Positions 1 to 5,158 of a stretch of 5,209 bases of DNA are shown piece by piece. How positions within the stretch are numbered: the first letter of the stretch is position 1; each line of letters opens with the position of its first letter. This DNA is from Candidatus Cloacimonadota bacterium. Lineage in GTDB: Bacteria > Cloacimonadota > Cloacimonadia > Cloacimonadales > TCS61. A model generated the notes under the pieces. The model did not search any database and had not been told where the DNA came from. It worked only from the letters and a program-made list of their open reading frames with translations. The stretch spans positions 1-5,209 of the forward strand of contig JACNIV010000107.1 in assembly GCA_014382915.1 (NCBI GenBank), written 5' to 3'. The translations under genes were made by a program, and so were the position numbers.

Positions 1-139
1 CACAGGCCAAAGCATACTGATTCAAGCCGGTCTGGCAGAGAGAAAAATCGTAAATCTCATGGTCTCCGGAATAAATCGGAGTCCAATCGTAGGCGTATAA
101 CAGGGAGAAGGTAAGTAAAATAAGTAATAAATATTTCAT
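1..139 (-). CDS. N-terminus of exported protein of unknown function (partial)
   Basis: This is an open frame starting at the ATG read from 139 on the minus strand and running off the left window edge after 46 codons with no stop. The first ~16 residues (MKYLLLILLTFSLLYA) are a typical Sec signal peptide: one lysine, a leucine-rich core and a small residue before the likely cleavage site. The mature part begins YDWTPIYSGDHEIYDFSL and shows no domain I can name. The start is supported by GGTGG at 145-149, five bases upstream. That leader matches the leader of the minus-strand gene upstream of it almost base for base. The gene lies 52 bp downstream of that gene in the same orientation, so co-transcription is likely. 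The product is probably another secreted or surface protein; the function cannot be told from the fragment. Confidence 0.75.
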   Translation of the reverse strand, partial: MKYLLLILLTFSLLYAYDWTPIYSGDHEIYDFSLCQTGLNQYALAC

Positions 140-144
140 TATAA

Positions 145-149
145 CCACC
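145..149 (-). promoter_or_regulatory. Ribosome binding site of the left-edge gene
   Basis: On the minus strand the bases GGTGG precede the ATG at 139 by five nucleotides. The context TGGTGGTTATAATGAAA aligns with TGGAGGTTATGATGAAA in front of the 192-1238 gene, which supports both start choices. Confidence 0.5.
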
Positions 150-166
150 AATTTTAGATGAATTCT

Positions 167-190
167 GATTACAAAGTTTTCTTCGTAATC
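167..190 (-). other. Stem-loop just after the stop codon of the 192-1238 gene
   Basis: Read on the minus strand, the ten-base arms GATTACGAAG and CTTTGTAATC flank an AAAA loop, with one G-U wobble. On the plus strand that pair would be an A-C mismatch, so the structure fits minus-strand RNA better. It starts one base after the stop codon of the upstream gene and ends 27 bp before the start of the left-edge gene. No U-tract follows, so it is not a standard intrinsic terminator. It could instead be a weak attenuator or a 3'-end stabilising or processing hairpin. Confidence 0.4.
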
Positions 191-191
191 C

Positions 192-1238
192 TTATTTCAA
201 CAGCAGCATCTTATTACTGGCTACTTCTTTTCCACCAACTATTAATTTATACAGGTAAACACCGGATGGAAAATTATCTGCTTCCCAGGTAATTGAAGAC
301 TTTTGTCCGGTAGAGACGGATTGACTATTGGGAATCAATAATTCATCGATCTTCTGCCCTTTGGAATTAAAGATTTCGACAGTTACAAACGAGGACGTTT
401 GTGTTACGGAAAAGCTAATCGTAGTATTTGGATTGAAGGGGTTGGGATGGTTGGAGAGATGGTAATCCTGGCAGGAAATAACAATCTCAGGTTCATTAAT
501 ACTAACTACATAATTTTCAAATACAAATTCGTAATAATTCACACTATCAGGTTCGATGGAAACAATTGAATCCATGGAAGCAAGAGCAGCGAGATGGATA
601 TCACAATAAAAATTCATAGCATACATTTCTTTTTCAAAATACCCGTTTTCATTTGTTACAGCATCGGGGCTATTATAATTATACGGAAAATGTTCAATCT
701 GCACATTGGGAACAGGGTTCATCAGTGAATCAAACACATAACCGCTAAATATGCCATGAGTCCCACCATTATTATTTATACCGCCCAAGGTGGGAGTATT
801 GTCTTTACAAAATGATACATCCGTTGTCATTGCTCCATTTGAAGAAAATGAAACAGGAACCAAAGATTGCCCATCAGTAGGCGCCAGTACCATTGTCTGT
901 AAAGTTCCAAAAGTGCACCAGGTAATTTCATCATCCACATAATAAGAGGTAACATGATCACCCTGTTCATCGATGACAAGTGGAGTTTGCAGATCATCCT
1001 GAGTAACAACGAGATAGGTTCCCCATGGAAATAGAATCCCGGTAAGAAAATAGGCTTCACCAGCATTAGACGAGAGCTTACAGTTATCAAGATTATCTTC
1101 CGTCATCATATTAAACAGCTCTATAGACCAACCCATCTCATCGAAGAAGATCTCGGTAATGTAAGGTCCTTCCACTATCGGATTCGCCAGCAGCAAACCT
1201 GCTGAAATGAGTATTACAAAAAAAATCATTTTTTTCAT
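192..1238 (-). CDS. Secreted modular protein: lamin-tail-like domain, carboxypeptidase-regulatory-like domain and C-terminal sorting domain
   Basis: The product is a 348-residue exported protein, probably anchored at or released from the cell surface. Numbering is from the second of two adjacent ATGs. Residues 1-18 are a signal peptide (KKMIFF, then a hydrophobic core ending LLLA). Residues ~23-155 resemble a lamin-tail domain: ITEIFFDE-GWSIELFN at the start, TYLVVTQDD in the middle and TPTLGGIN at the end. Residues ~163-245 look like a carboxypeptidase-regulatory or CNA-B-like beta sandwich (GIFSGYVFDSLMNPVPNVQIE, then TNENGYFEKE). Residues ~258-348 form the FlgD-like/type A C-terminal sorting domain, with YHLSNHPNPFNPNTTISF, then FPSGVYLYKL and the ending SNKMLLLK. 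In FCB bacteria such tails commonly direct export by a type IX-like route; whether this organism has one is not visible. The mature part has five cysteines (53, 108, 144, 212, 256). No catalytic motif is seen, so a structural or adhesive role is likely. The start at 1238 was preferred over 1241 on ribosome-site spacing. Confidence 0.85.
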   Translation of the reverse strand: MKKMIFFVILISAGLLLANPIVEGPYITEIFFDEMGWSIELFNMMTEDNLDNCKLSSNAGEAYFLTGILFPWGTYLVVTQDDLQTPLVIDEQGDHVTSYYVDDEITWCTFGTLQTMVLAPTDGQSLVPVSFSSNGAMTTDVSFCKDNTPTLGGINNNGGTHGIFSGYVFDSLMNPVPNVQIEHFPYNYNSPDAVTNENGYFEKEMYAMNFYCDIHLAALASMDSIVSIEPDSVNYYEFVFENYVVSINEPEIVISCQDYHLSNHPNPFNPNTTISFSVTQTSSFVTVEIFNSKGQKIDELLIPNSQSVSTGQKSSITWEADNFPSGVYLYKLIVGGKEVASNKMLLLK

Positions 1239-1243
1239 CATAA

Positions 1244-1248
1244 CCTCC
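1244..1248 (-). promoter_or_regulatory. Ribosome binding site that decides the start of the 192-1238 gene
   Basis: GGAGG on the minus strand lies only two bases before the first ATG (1241) but five bases before the second (1238). The left-edge gene has the same leader with ATA in place of that first ATG, and also five-base spacing. This argues that translation begins at 1238. Confidence 0.6.
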
Positions 1249-1310
1249 AGGTTAACAATAAAAAATCATCAATAATTTTCAAAGCACATTTTCCGTTTAG
1301 TTCACATAAA

Positions 1311-1342
1311 CAAAAATCTGATGTTTTACTAATGATGTCAAA
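1311..1342 (-). promoter_or_regulatory. Candidate promoter for the minus-strand exported-protein genes
   Basis: On the minus strand, TTTG (1342-1339) is followed after 20 bases by GATTTTTG (1318-1311). This fits the Bacteroidota consensus TTTG, 19-21 bases, TAnnTTTG at all defined positions except the first T of the -7 box. The same stretch also contains an exact TTGACA 17 bases before GATTTT, a weak match to the general sigma-70 pattern. Either reading puts the transcript start near 1304, giving a leader of about 60 bases. The region is AT-rich, so a chance match is possible. Confidence 0.35.
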
Positions 1343-1363
1343 TAAATTATTTAATCCAAAGGT

Positions 1364-1432
1364 TATAATAGAATACAGAAATGATAAATCTCACTTTTTT
1401 TATTTACAGAAATTCCTGTTAACTTCGTTTTG
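1364..1432 (+). promoter_or_regulatory. Weak candidate promoter elements upstream of the tldE-like gene
   Basis: Two weak candidates lie in the divergent spacer. TATAAT at 1364-1369 matches the -10 consensus but has no convincing -35 at 16-18 bases. TCGTTTTG at 1425-1432 matches five of six defined positions of TAnnTTTG, with TTTA at 1403-1406 eighteen bases before it. The second would give a short leader of about 30 bases. Neither is strong. The rest of 1239-1468 is plain AT-rich spacer with no gene. Confidence 0.2.
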
Positions 1433-1457
1433 TTTACGAATTTTTCTAATAAAAAAT

Positions 1458-1463
1458 AAGGAG
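1458..1463 (+). promoter_or_regulatory. Ribosome binding site of the tldE-like gene
   Basis: AAGGAG lies five bases before the ATG at 1469. It is a near-ideal Shine-Dalgarno match and fixes the start. Confidence 0.7.
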
Positions 1464-1468
1464 CGATT

Positions 1469-2794
1469 ATGGAATTTCGAAACGAACTGGTGAAAATCTG
1501 TGAACAATACCCGGAGTTCAAATTCAATTTTCACCATCGAAACTGGGAAACGGATTTTTTAAGATTTTATCAGAGTCAGATCAATTACAACATTTCCAAA
1601 ACGTCTGTCTCGCTTTCCACAACAATGTACAAAGGAAAGAAGTCGTACTCTTTCTCTCTGAAAAATCCTGCAAAAGCAAAACTTCTCGAGAAGATCGAAG
1701 AAGTAAAGATGATCATCGACAAATTACCGGAAGACCCGGATTTCATCGACCTGGAAGATGACCTGACCAAAAGCAAGGAAAAAGAAAAAATCAACAACAT
1801 CGAAAAAGTATCTCTGGATAAGAAGATAGACATCCTGCAAAAAATTACCGAAGCAATCGAACCTTTCGATTTCAAAATTTACGGAACTTTTATCTGTAAT
1901 TACAGAACGCTGTATATCATCAACAGCAATGGTTTGAACAAACGTGAGATCTGCTCCCCCATTTTCCTGGAAGTTAAAGCAGTATCCAACAAGAATGAAG
2001 TTACAGTTCTGGAAGCTTACGGTGGAGAAAATTTCAATACTTTCGATGTGGAAAGATTCACAAAAGATTTAGCTGCCAAAGTTGAAGCTGCCACCGGTGA
2101 GATCGTGGACGTTGAACCTGGTGAATACGAAGTTGTGTTAGCGCCACGTTGTATCGGAGATTATCTGATGTACCTGGAAAGCAGTATGACAGCTAGAAGC
2201 CTGGATACAAAACAAAGCTTTTTTGAAGGAAAGGTTGGTCAAAAGATCTTCCCGGAAAATATTACACTCACCGATGATCCAGAGCATCCTGACCTGATAA
2301 ATTTCGATTACAATCACGATGGTCATATTTATAAAAAACTCCCGATAATTGAAAAAGGCGTTTTCAAAAACTTTATGGTCGATAACTATTACGGACGAAA
2401 ACTGAAAATGAAAAAGAATGGTGCTGAGGGTTCTGGCTTAGTAATGGAAACGGGTAATAAAACCCGTGAAGAATTAATAGGCTCGATAAAAAGGGGATTA
2501 TATATTTCCAGCTTACATTATATGAATTTCATTAATCGTAAGGAAACTTCTGTAACCGGATTAACACGTGATGGTACTTTCCTGATAGAAAATGGAAAAC
2601 TCACGAAAGCTGTAAATAATCTTCGTTTTACAGAAAAAATTTCCGATGTTATTAATGGTATCACCGATATCGAAAATCAGTCTTACACAATTCCATCTTC
2701 AAGTAATTATGGTGAGTTTGAAATCTACAGCGCCAAAATGCCACACGTGAAAGTTAAAGGCTTTAAGATCAGTTCCTCCACGAGAACGGTATAG
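1469..2794 (+). CDS. tldE: TldE/PmbA-like non-catalytic subunit of the TldD/TldE peptidase
   Basis: The 441-residue product has the length and layout of TldE (PmbA), the partner of the zinc peptidase TldD. In E. coli the heterodimer trims short or unfolded peptides, including the microcin B17 leader and the CcdA antitoxin. There is no signal peptide, so it should be cytoplasmic. Residues ~27-65 give the family N-terminal strand pattern (ETDFLRFYQSQINYNIS, then VSLSTTMYKGKKSYSFS). Residues ~67-130 are highly charged and helical (many K, E and D). Residues ~218-441 form the C-terminal domain, with APRCIGDYLMYLESSMTAR, the segment FEGKVGQKIFPENITLTDDP at 252-271, GVFKNFMVDNYYGRKL and VTGLTRDGTFLIENGKL. 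At the place where TldD carries HExxxH this protein reads VVLAPRCIGDYLMY, so no metal site is present, as expected for TldE. The tldD-like gene follows after 190 bp in the same orientation. Family assignment is firm; the substrate is unknown. Confidence 0.88.
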   Translation: MEFRNELVKICEQYPEFKFNFHHRNWETDFLRFYQSQINYNISKTSVSLSTTMYKGKKSYSFSLKNPAKAKLLEKIEEVKMIIDKLPEDPDFIDLEDDLTKSKEKEKINNIEKVSLDKKIDILQKITEAIEPFDFKIYGTFICNYRTLYIINSNGLNKREICSPIFLEVKAVSNKNEVTVLEAYGGENFNTFDVERFTKDLAAKVEAATGEIVDVEPGEYEVVLAPRCIGDYLMYLESSMTARSLDTKQSFFEGKVGQKIFPENITLTDDPEHPDLINFDYNHDGHIYKKLPIIEKGVFKNFMVDNYYGRKLKMKKNGAEGSGLVMETGNKTREELIGSIKRGLYISSLHYMNFINRKETSVTGLTRDGTFLIENGKLTKAVNNLRFTEKISDVINGITDIENQSYTIPSSSNYGEFEIYSAKMPHVKVKGFKISSSTRTV

Positions 2795-2796
2795 CT

Positions 2797-2826
2797 CACA
2801 GATGAACACAGATAAACACGGATGGG
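2797..2826 (+). repeat. Three tandem 10-bp repeats (left arm of the composite)
   Basis: The units read CACAGATGAA, CACAGATAAA and CACGGATGGG, an exact 10-bp period starting two bases after the tldE stop codon. I recognise the general CACAGAT-AACACAGAT pattern as one that recurs between genes in many bacterial genomes. That is memory, not a search result. Confidence 0.65.
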
Positions 2827-2844
2827 AAACAAAAAAACTATGCT

Positions 2845-2869
2845 TGTTCCTAAACTCTGTTTGGGAACA
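2845..2869 (+). repeat. Hairpin A of the composite repeat
   Basis: The arms TGTTCCTAAAC and GTTTGGGAACA pair over 11 positions with one T-G wobble around a TCT loop. No T-run follows, so it is not a clean terminator. Confidence 0.7.
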
Positions 2870-2878
2870 CACTTGTTT

Positions 2879-2895
2879 GCGAAATTCAATTTCGC
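2879..2895. repeat. Perfect palindrome at the centre of the composite repeat
   Basis: GCGAAATT and AATTTCGC are exact reverse complements separated by a single C. The element is close to the axis of symmetry between hairpins A and C. Confidence 0.6.
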
Positions 2896-2904
2896 TTATT
2901 ATCC

Positions 2905-2929
2905 CGTTCCCAAGTACAACTTAGGAACG
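2905..2929 (-). repeat. Hairpin C, inverted relative of hairpin A
   Basis: The arms CGTTCCCAAGT and ACTTAGGAACG pair over 11 positions around an ACA loop, again with a single mismatch. That mismatch becomes a G-U pair on the minus strand. Reverse-complemented, it aligns with hairpin A at 18 of 25 positions without gaps. The six stem differences make three compensatory pairs, and the seventh difference is in the loop. Confidence 0.7.
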
Positions 2930-2933
2930 AGTA

Positions 2934-2963
2934 TCTTTTTGTGTATTCTCGCGTTAATTCGTG
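2934..2963 (-). repeat. Three degenerate 10-bp repeats, reverse orientation (right arm of the composite)
   Basis: Read on the minus strand the units are CACGAATTAA, CGCGAGAATA and CACAAAAAGA. The 10-bp period and the CAC/CGC starts match the left arm at 2797-2826, but the bodies have diverged. Confidence 0.45.
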
Positions 2964-2973
2964 GTTATGAAAA

Positions 2974-2979
2974 AAGGAG
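2974..2979 (+). promoter_or_regulatory. Ribosome binding site of the tldD-like gene
   Basis: AAGGAG ends five bases before the ATG at 2985, the same arrangement as in front of tldE. Confidence 0.65.
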
Positions 2980-2984
2980 AATAA

Positions 2985-4424
2985 ATGAAAAAATTAGTTT
3001 ATGATATAATTAATAAATTGGACATCCCGGAAGTAACCTATGCAGATGTACGCTTTACAAATACCGATGACCAGGTTATTTATTTCGAAAAAGGTAAACT
3101 CAGACACTTCGGTTCAGATTATGATTCTATTGATTTGGGTGTTAGGGTTTTAGTAAATGGCTGCTGGGGATTCGCCGGTACTACAATTTTCAACAATACT
3201 TCTATCGAAAAGACGATCAAAAAAGCAATATCAAACGCTAAAGTTGGAAGTAAATTCCGCAAAGAACCTGCCACATTTAAGAAACTGAAACCAATTAAGG
3301 ACAGCTATTTCTTCAAACCAAAAGAAGACCCGTTCCTGATGGACGATAAATTCAAAATCGATTTTCATGAAAAAATTGCACAAAAACTGGTTGGAAACAA
3401 GAAGATAGTTTATTCTTATGTTTATACAGTCTTATATCGACAGTACAAAGTCTATGCCAATACTGAGGGAACGTTTGTAGATTCGATGGTTTACGACACC
3501 ATGCCCATGATGTATGTTCTGGCATCCGATGGCAAAGAAACAATGTGTAGAACCTGGCCCGGTCACATGAATGGAAGACGCGGTGGTTTTGAAGTTGTTC
3601 GTAATGTAAAGATGGAAGAAAATGCAGATAAGATAATTGAAGAAGCTATAAAGTTGCTGGATGCACCCCGAATAGAAGAGGAACGGGCAGACATCATTAT
3701 TGGTGGAGGTCACCTTGCTTTGCAACTTCATGAATCTGCTGGACATGCCACCGAAGCAGACAGGATTTACGGCAAAGAAATTTCCTATGCAGGAAAAACA
3801 TTTATTAAACCTGCCATGCTGGGTAATTTTAAATACGGTTCGGAAATTGTGAATATTTTCAGTGACAGCACCAATGAAGGAGGAATGGGATTCCACCTGG
3901 TGGATGATGAAGGAACTCCCGGTGCAAATGTGGATATCGTTAAGAACGGCATCCTGCTGGATCAGCAGACTTCGCAGGAAACAGCAGCTCTTTTGGGTGT
4001 ACAGCCCAGTTCCAATATGCTGGCTTCTTTTGCTGACGATATCCCGCTTATCCGCATGACTAACTTCTGTCTTGCTCCCGGAAAAGGTTCTCTCGATAAT
4101 CTGATCAAATCTACCGAAAATGGTTATTATATAGATTTCACCAAAACCTGGAGCATCGATGATAATAGAAATAATTTCCAGTTCACCACTGAGATCGGCT
4201 GGAAGATCGAAAATGGAAAGATCAAGCATATTGTAAAAGAACCAACTTACTATGGAATTACTCCCGAATTCTGGGGAGCCTGCAATGGCATCTGCGGACA
4301 GGAAGAATGGGAATTTCACGGTACGTTCCATTGTGGAAAAGGCGAACCGGGACAGGCTATACACCTTTCTCATGGTGTTGCTCCCGCCAGGTTCAAGAAT
4401 ATAGTATGTAATGTTAAAGCATGA
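2985..4424 (+). CDS. tldD: TldD-like zinc metallopeptidase, catalytic subunit
   Basis: The 479-residue product is full length for TldD, the metal-bearing half of the TldD/TldE peptidase that degrades short unfolded peptides in the cytoplasm. Residues ~18-85 are the family N-terminal domain (VTYADVRFTNTDDQVIYFEKGKL, then DLGVRVLVNGCWGFAGT). Residues ~120-230 form the middle domain. Residues ~235-479 form the catalytic domain. The zinc motif HESAGH is at 249-254, followed by ATEAD, with His249 and His254 as ligands and Glu250 as general base. The conserved C-terminal cysteine is Cys450 in HCGKGEPGQ, equivalent to the third ligand reported for E. coli TldD. Other family blocks are DDEGTPG (307-313) and SSNMLASFADDIPLIRMTNFCLAPG. 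There is no signal peptide. All expected active-site residues are present, so the enzyme should be functional with the TldE-like protein encoded just upstream. The natural substrate is unknown, and no RiPP precursor or toxin-antitoxin gene is seen in the window. Confidence 0.93.
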   Translation: MKKLVYDIINKLDIPEVTYADVRFTNTDDQVIYFEKGKLRHFGSDYDSIDLGVRVLVNGCWGFAGTTIFNNTSIEKTIKKAISNAKVGSKFRKEPATFKKLKPIKDSYFFKPKEDPFLMDDKFKIDFHEKIAQKLVGNKKIVYSYVYTVLYRQYKVYANTEGTFVDSMVYDTMPMMYVLASDGKETMCRTWPGHMNGRRGGFEVVRNVKMEENADKIIEEAIKLLDAPRIEEERADIIIGGGHLALQLHESAGHATEADRIYGKEISYAGKTFIKPAMLGNFKYGSEIVNIFSDSTNEGGMGFHLVDDEGTPGANVDIVKNGILLDQQTSQETAALLGVQPSSNMLASFADDIPLIRMTNFCLAPGKGSLDNLIKSTENGYYIDFTKTWSIDDNRNNFQFTTEIGWKIENGKIKHIVKEPTYYGITPEFWGACNGICGQEEWEFHGTFHCGKGEPGQAIHLSHGVAPARFKNIVCNVKA

Positions 4425-4494
4425 AAACACGTGAAAGTGTAGAAGCGTGAAAGGGTTAATGGGTTTAAATCTTTTTAAAGATTATAAAATAGCA
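4425..4494 (+). other. Spacer after tldD with short direct repeats and an AT-rich palindrome
   Basis: CGTGAAAG occurs at 4430-4437 and 4446-4453 with TGTAGAAG between, giving a loose 8-bp period. AATCTTT-TT-AAAGATT at 4468-4483 is an inverted repeat with 7-bp arms. It is too AT-rich and lacks the T-run of a convincing terminator. No coding signal is seen here. Confidence 0.35.
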
Positions 4495-4522
4495 GGTTCA
4501 TCCGGCAGCTGCCGGATGAACC
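4495..4522. repeat. Perfect 28-nt palindrome upstream of the RAYT gene
   Basis: The arm GGTTCATCCGGCAG is followed immediately by its exact reverse complement, with no spacer and no mismatch, centred on CAGCTG. It is much more GC-rich than its surroundings. It could be a REP-type hairpin, a transcript end for tldD (without a U-tract) or a dimeric protein site. It lies 33 bp outside the two-hairpin unit that precedes the RAYT gene. Confidence 0.7.
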
Positions 4523-4554
4523 GTAACGTTTCGGACGCATCAGAATGCTCAACT

Positions 4555-4608
4555 CGTTCCATAGCTCCTGCTATGGAATGTCGTTGGTGTTTGTAGCTCC
4601 AGCTACAG
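4555..4608 (+). repeat. Left two-hairpin REP-like unit upstream of the RAYT gene
   Basis: The first hairpin (4555-4580) has arms TTCCATAGC and GCTATGGAA with a TCCT loop, extendable by a G-T and a C-G pair. The second (4592-4607) has arms TGTAGC and GCTACA with a TCCA loop. Both share the core TAGC-TCCW-GCTA and are separated by a linker beginning with ATGTCG. The unit ends 22 bases before the RAYT start codon. Paired hairpins of this kind are the usual form of REP/BIME elements mobilised by RAYT proteins. Confidence 0.7.
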
Positions 4609-4629
4609 AGCAAGTAAAAGAGAAATTAA

Positions 4630-5154
4630 ATGGGAAGAGACAGATTTAAAATTTTCGATACCTCATTTCCTTATCATATTACTTGCACAATAAGAGATTG
4701 GTACTCTTTGTTTATGAATACTGACATTGTTGATATCATTTATTCAAGTCTGAAATTCCTGCAAAACGAAGATTTATTAATTTACGCTTATATAATTATG
4801 GAAAATCATTTACATTTAATAGCAAAATCAGAAACCCTGCAAACGCAGATTCAAAGGTTTAAATCATACACGGCTACTGAAATTCTAGTTTATTTAAAGA
4901 ATTTCTCACACCCACAATTATTACATAACTTCAAATATATTAATAAAATCACTCACAGCAAACATAAATTATGGGAAGAAGGATTTCATCTAAAAATGAT
5001 CGAGAATGTAGATATTATGGCAGAAAAGGTGAAGTATATTCATGAAAATCCTGTAAGGAGAGGCTACATTGATAATCCTGCTGACTGGAGATATTCCAGT
5101 GCCAGGAATTATGAAGGACAATCTGGGTTGCTTGATGTTATTACTGATTGGTAA
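4630..5154 (+). CDS. REP-associated tyrosine transposase (RAYT), Y1/HUH family
   Basis: The 174-residue product belongs to the IS200-like Y1 transposase superfamily, RAYT branch: single-strand DNA endonucleases that recognise and cut REP hairpins. The start resembles the family beta strand (FPYHITCTIRDWYSLF). The HUH metal motif is MENHLHLIAK with His60 and His62. The catalytic tyrosine is most likely Tyr136 in VKYIHENPVRRG. The typical RAYT ending follows as NPADWRYSSARNYE (149-161). The length is normal and the frame is intact, so it may be active. The ribosome site is poor (AAGAGA at 4618-4623, six bases before the ATG), suggesting low expression. Hand-counted GC over 4681-4920 is 70 of 240 (29%), against 105 of 240 (44%) over 3721-3960 in tldD, consistent with a separate origin. 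No IS200/IS605 accessory gene tnpB is seen. Inverted two-hairpin units lie on both sides, which supports the RAYT call over an ordinary IS200 transposase. Confidence 0.88.
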   Translation: MGRDRFKIFDTSFPYHITCTIRDWYSLFMNTDIVDIIYSSLKFLQNEDLLIYAYIIMENHLHLIAKSETLQTQIQRFKSYTATEILVYLKNFSHPQLLHNFKYINKITHSKHKLWEEGFHLKMIENVDIMAEKVKYIHENPVRRGYIDNPADWRYSSARNYEGQSGLLDVITDW

Positions 5155-5158
5155 ATAT

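Larger units (their letters stand above)
2797..2963 (+). repeat. Symmetric composite intergenic repeat between tldE and tldD
   Basis: This element fills almost the whole gap between the two peptidase genes. In order it holds three tandem 10-bp units (2797-2826), hairpin A (2845-2869), a perfect short palindrome (2879-2895), hairpin C (2905-2929) and three degenerate 10-bp units in reverse orientation (2934-2963). Hairpin C is an inverted relative of hairpin A, so the element is roughly mirror-symmetric around the palindrome. The look is that of a dispersed REP/BIME-like or MITE-like element. It contains an open frame (2822-3004) that I regard as spurious. It ends 12 bases before the Shine-Dalgarno of tldD and might affect expression of the second gene, for example by partial termination or by protecting the upstream mRNA. 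Confidence 0.7.

Noticed and set aside
827..1090. An 87-codon open frame on the same strand within the exported-protein gene, in another frame
   Set aside because: It is contained in the lamin-tail-like coding region, which has clear domain signatures. It has no ribosome site and no family resemblance.
1585..1875. A minus-strand 96-codon open frame opposite tldE
   Set aside because: Its serine- and phenylalanine-rich product is what the antisense of a lysine- and glutamate-rich stretch gives; it overlaps a supported gene.
2797..2963. CRISPR array
   Set aside because: The repeats are 10 bp in tandem without spacers, or single inverted hairpins. There is no regular repeat-spacer alternation and no cas gene.
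2822..3004. A 60-codon plus-strand open frame between tldE and tldD
   Set aside because: Nearly all of it translates the composite repeat (hairpins A and C give the similar peptides LVPKLCLGT and PVPKYNLGT). It has no ribosome site and overlaps the start of tldD.
3862..4059. A 65-codon plus-strand open frame inside tldD
   Set aside because: It is an out-of-frame reading of the conserved catalytic domain, with no independent support.
3432..4430. A 332-codon minus-strand open frame opposite tldD
   Set aside because: It lies wholly antisense to a clearly recognised TldD with intact motifs, has no recognisable domain, and is cysteine- and phenylalanine-rich as expected of an antisense shadow.
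4468..4483. Intrinsic terminator for tldD
   Set aside because: The stem is almost entirely A-T and is not followed by a T-run, so stable termination is unlikely.
4630..5154. Ordinary IS200/IS605 insertion sequence
   Set aside because: The C-terminal motifs (YIHENPVRRG and DWRYSSARNY), the flanking paired hairpins in inverted orientation and the absence of tnpB fit a RAYT better than an IS200 transposase.
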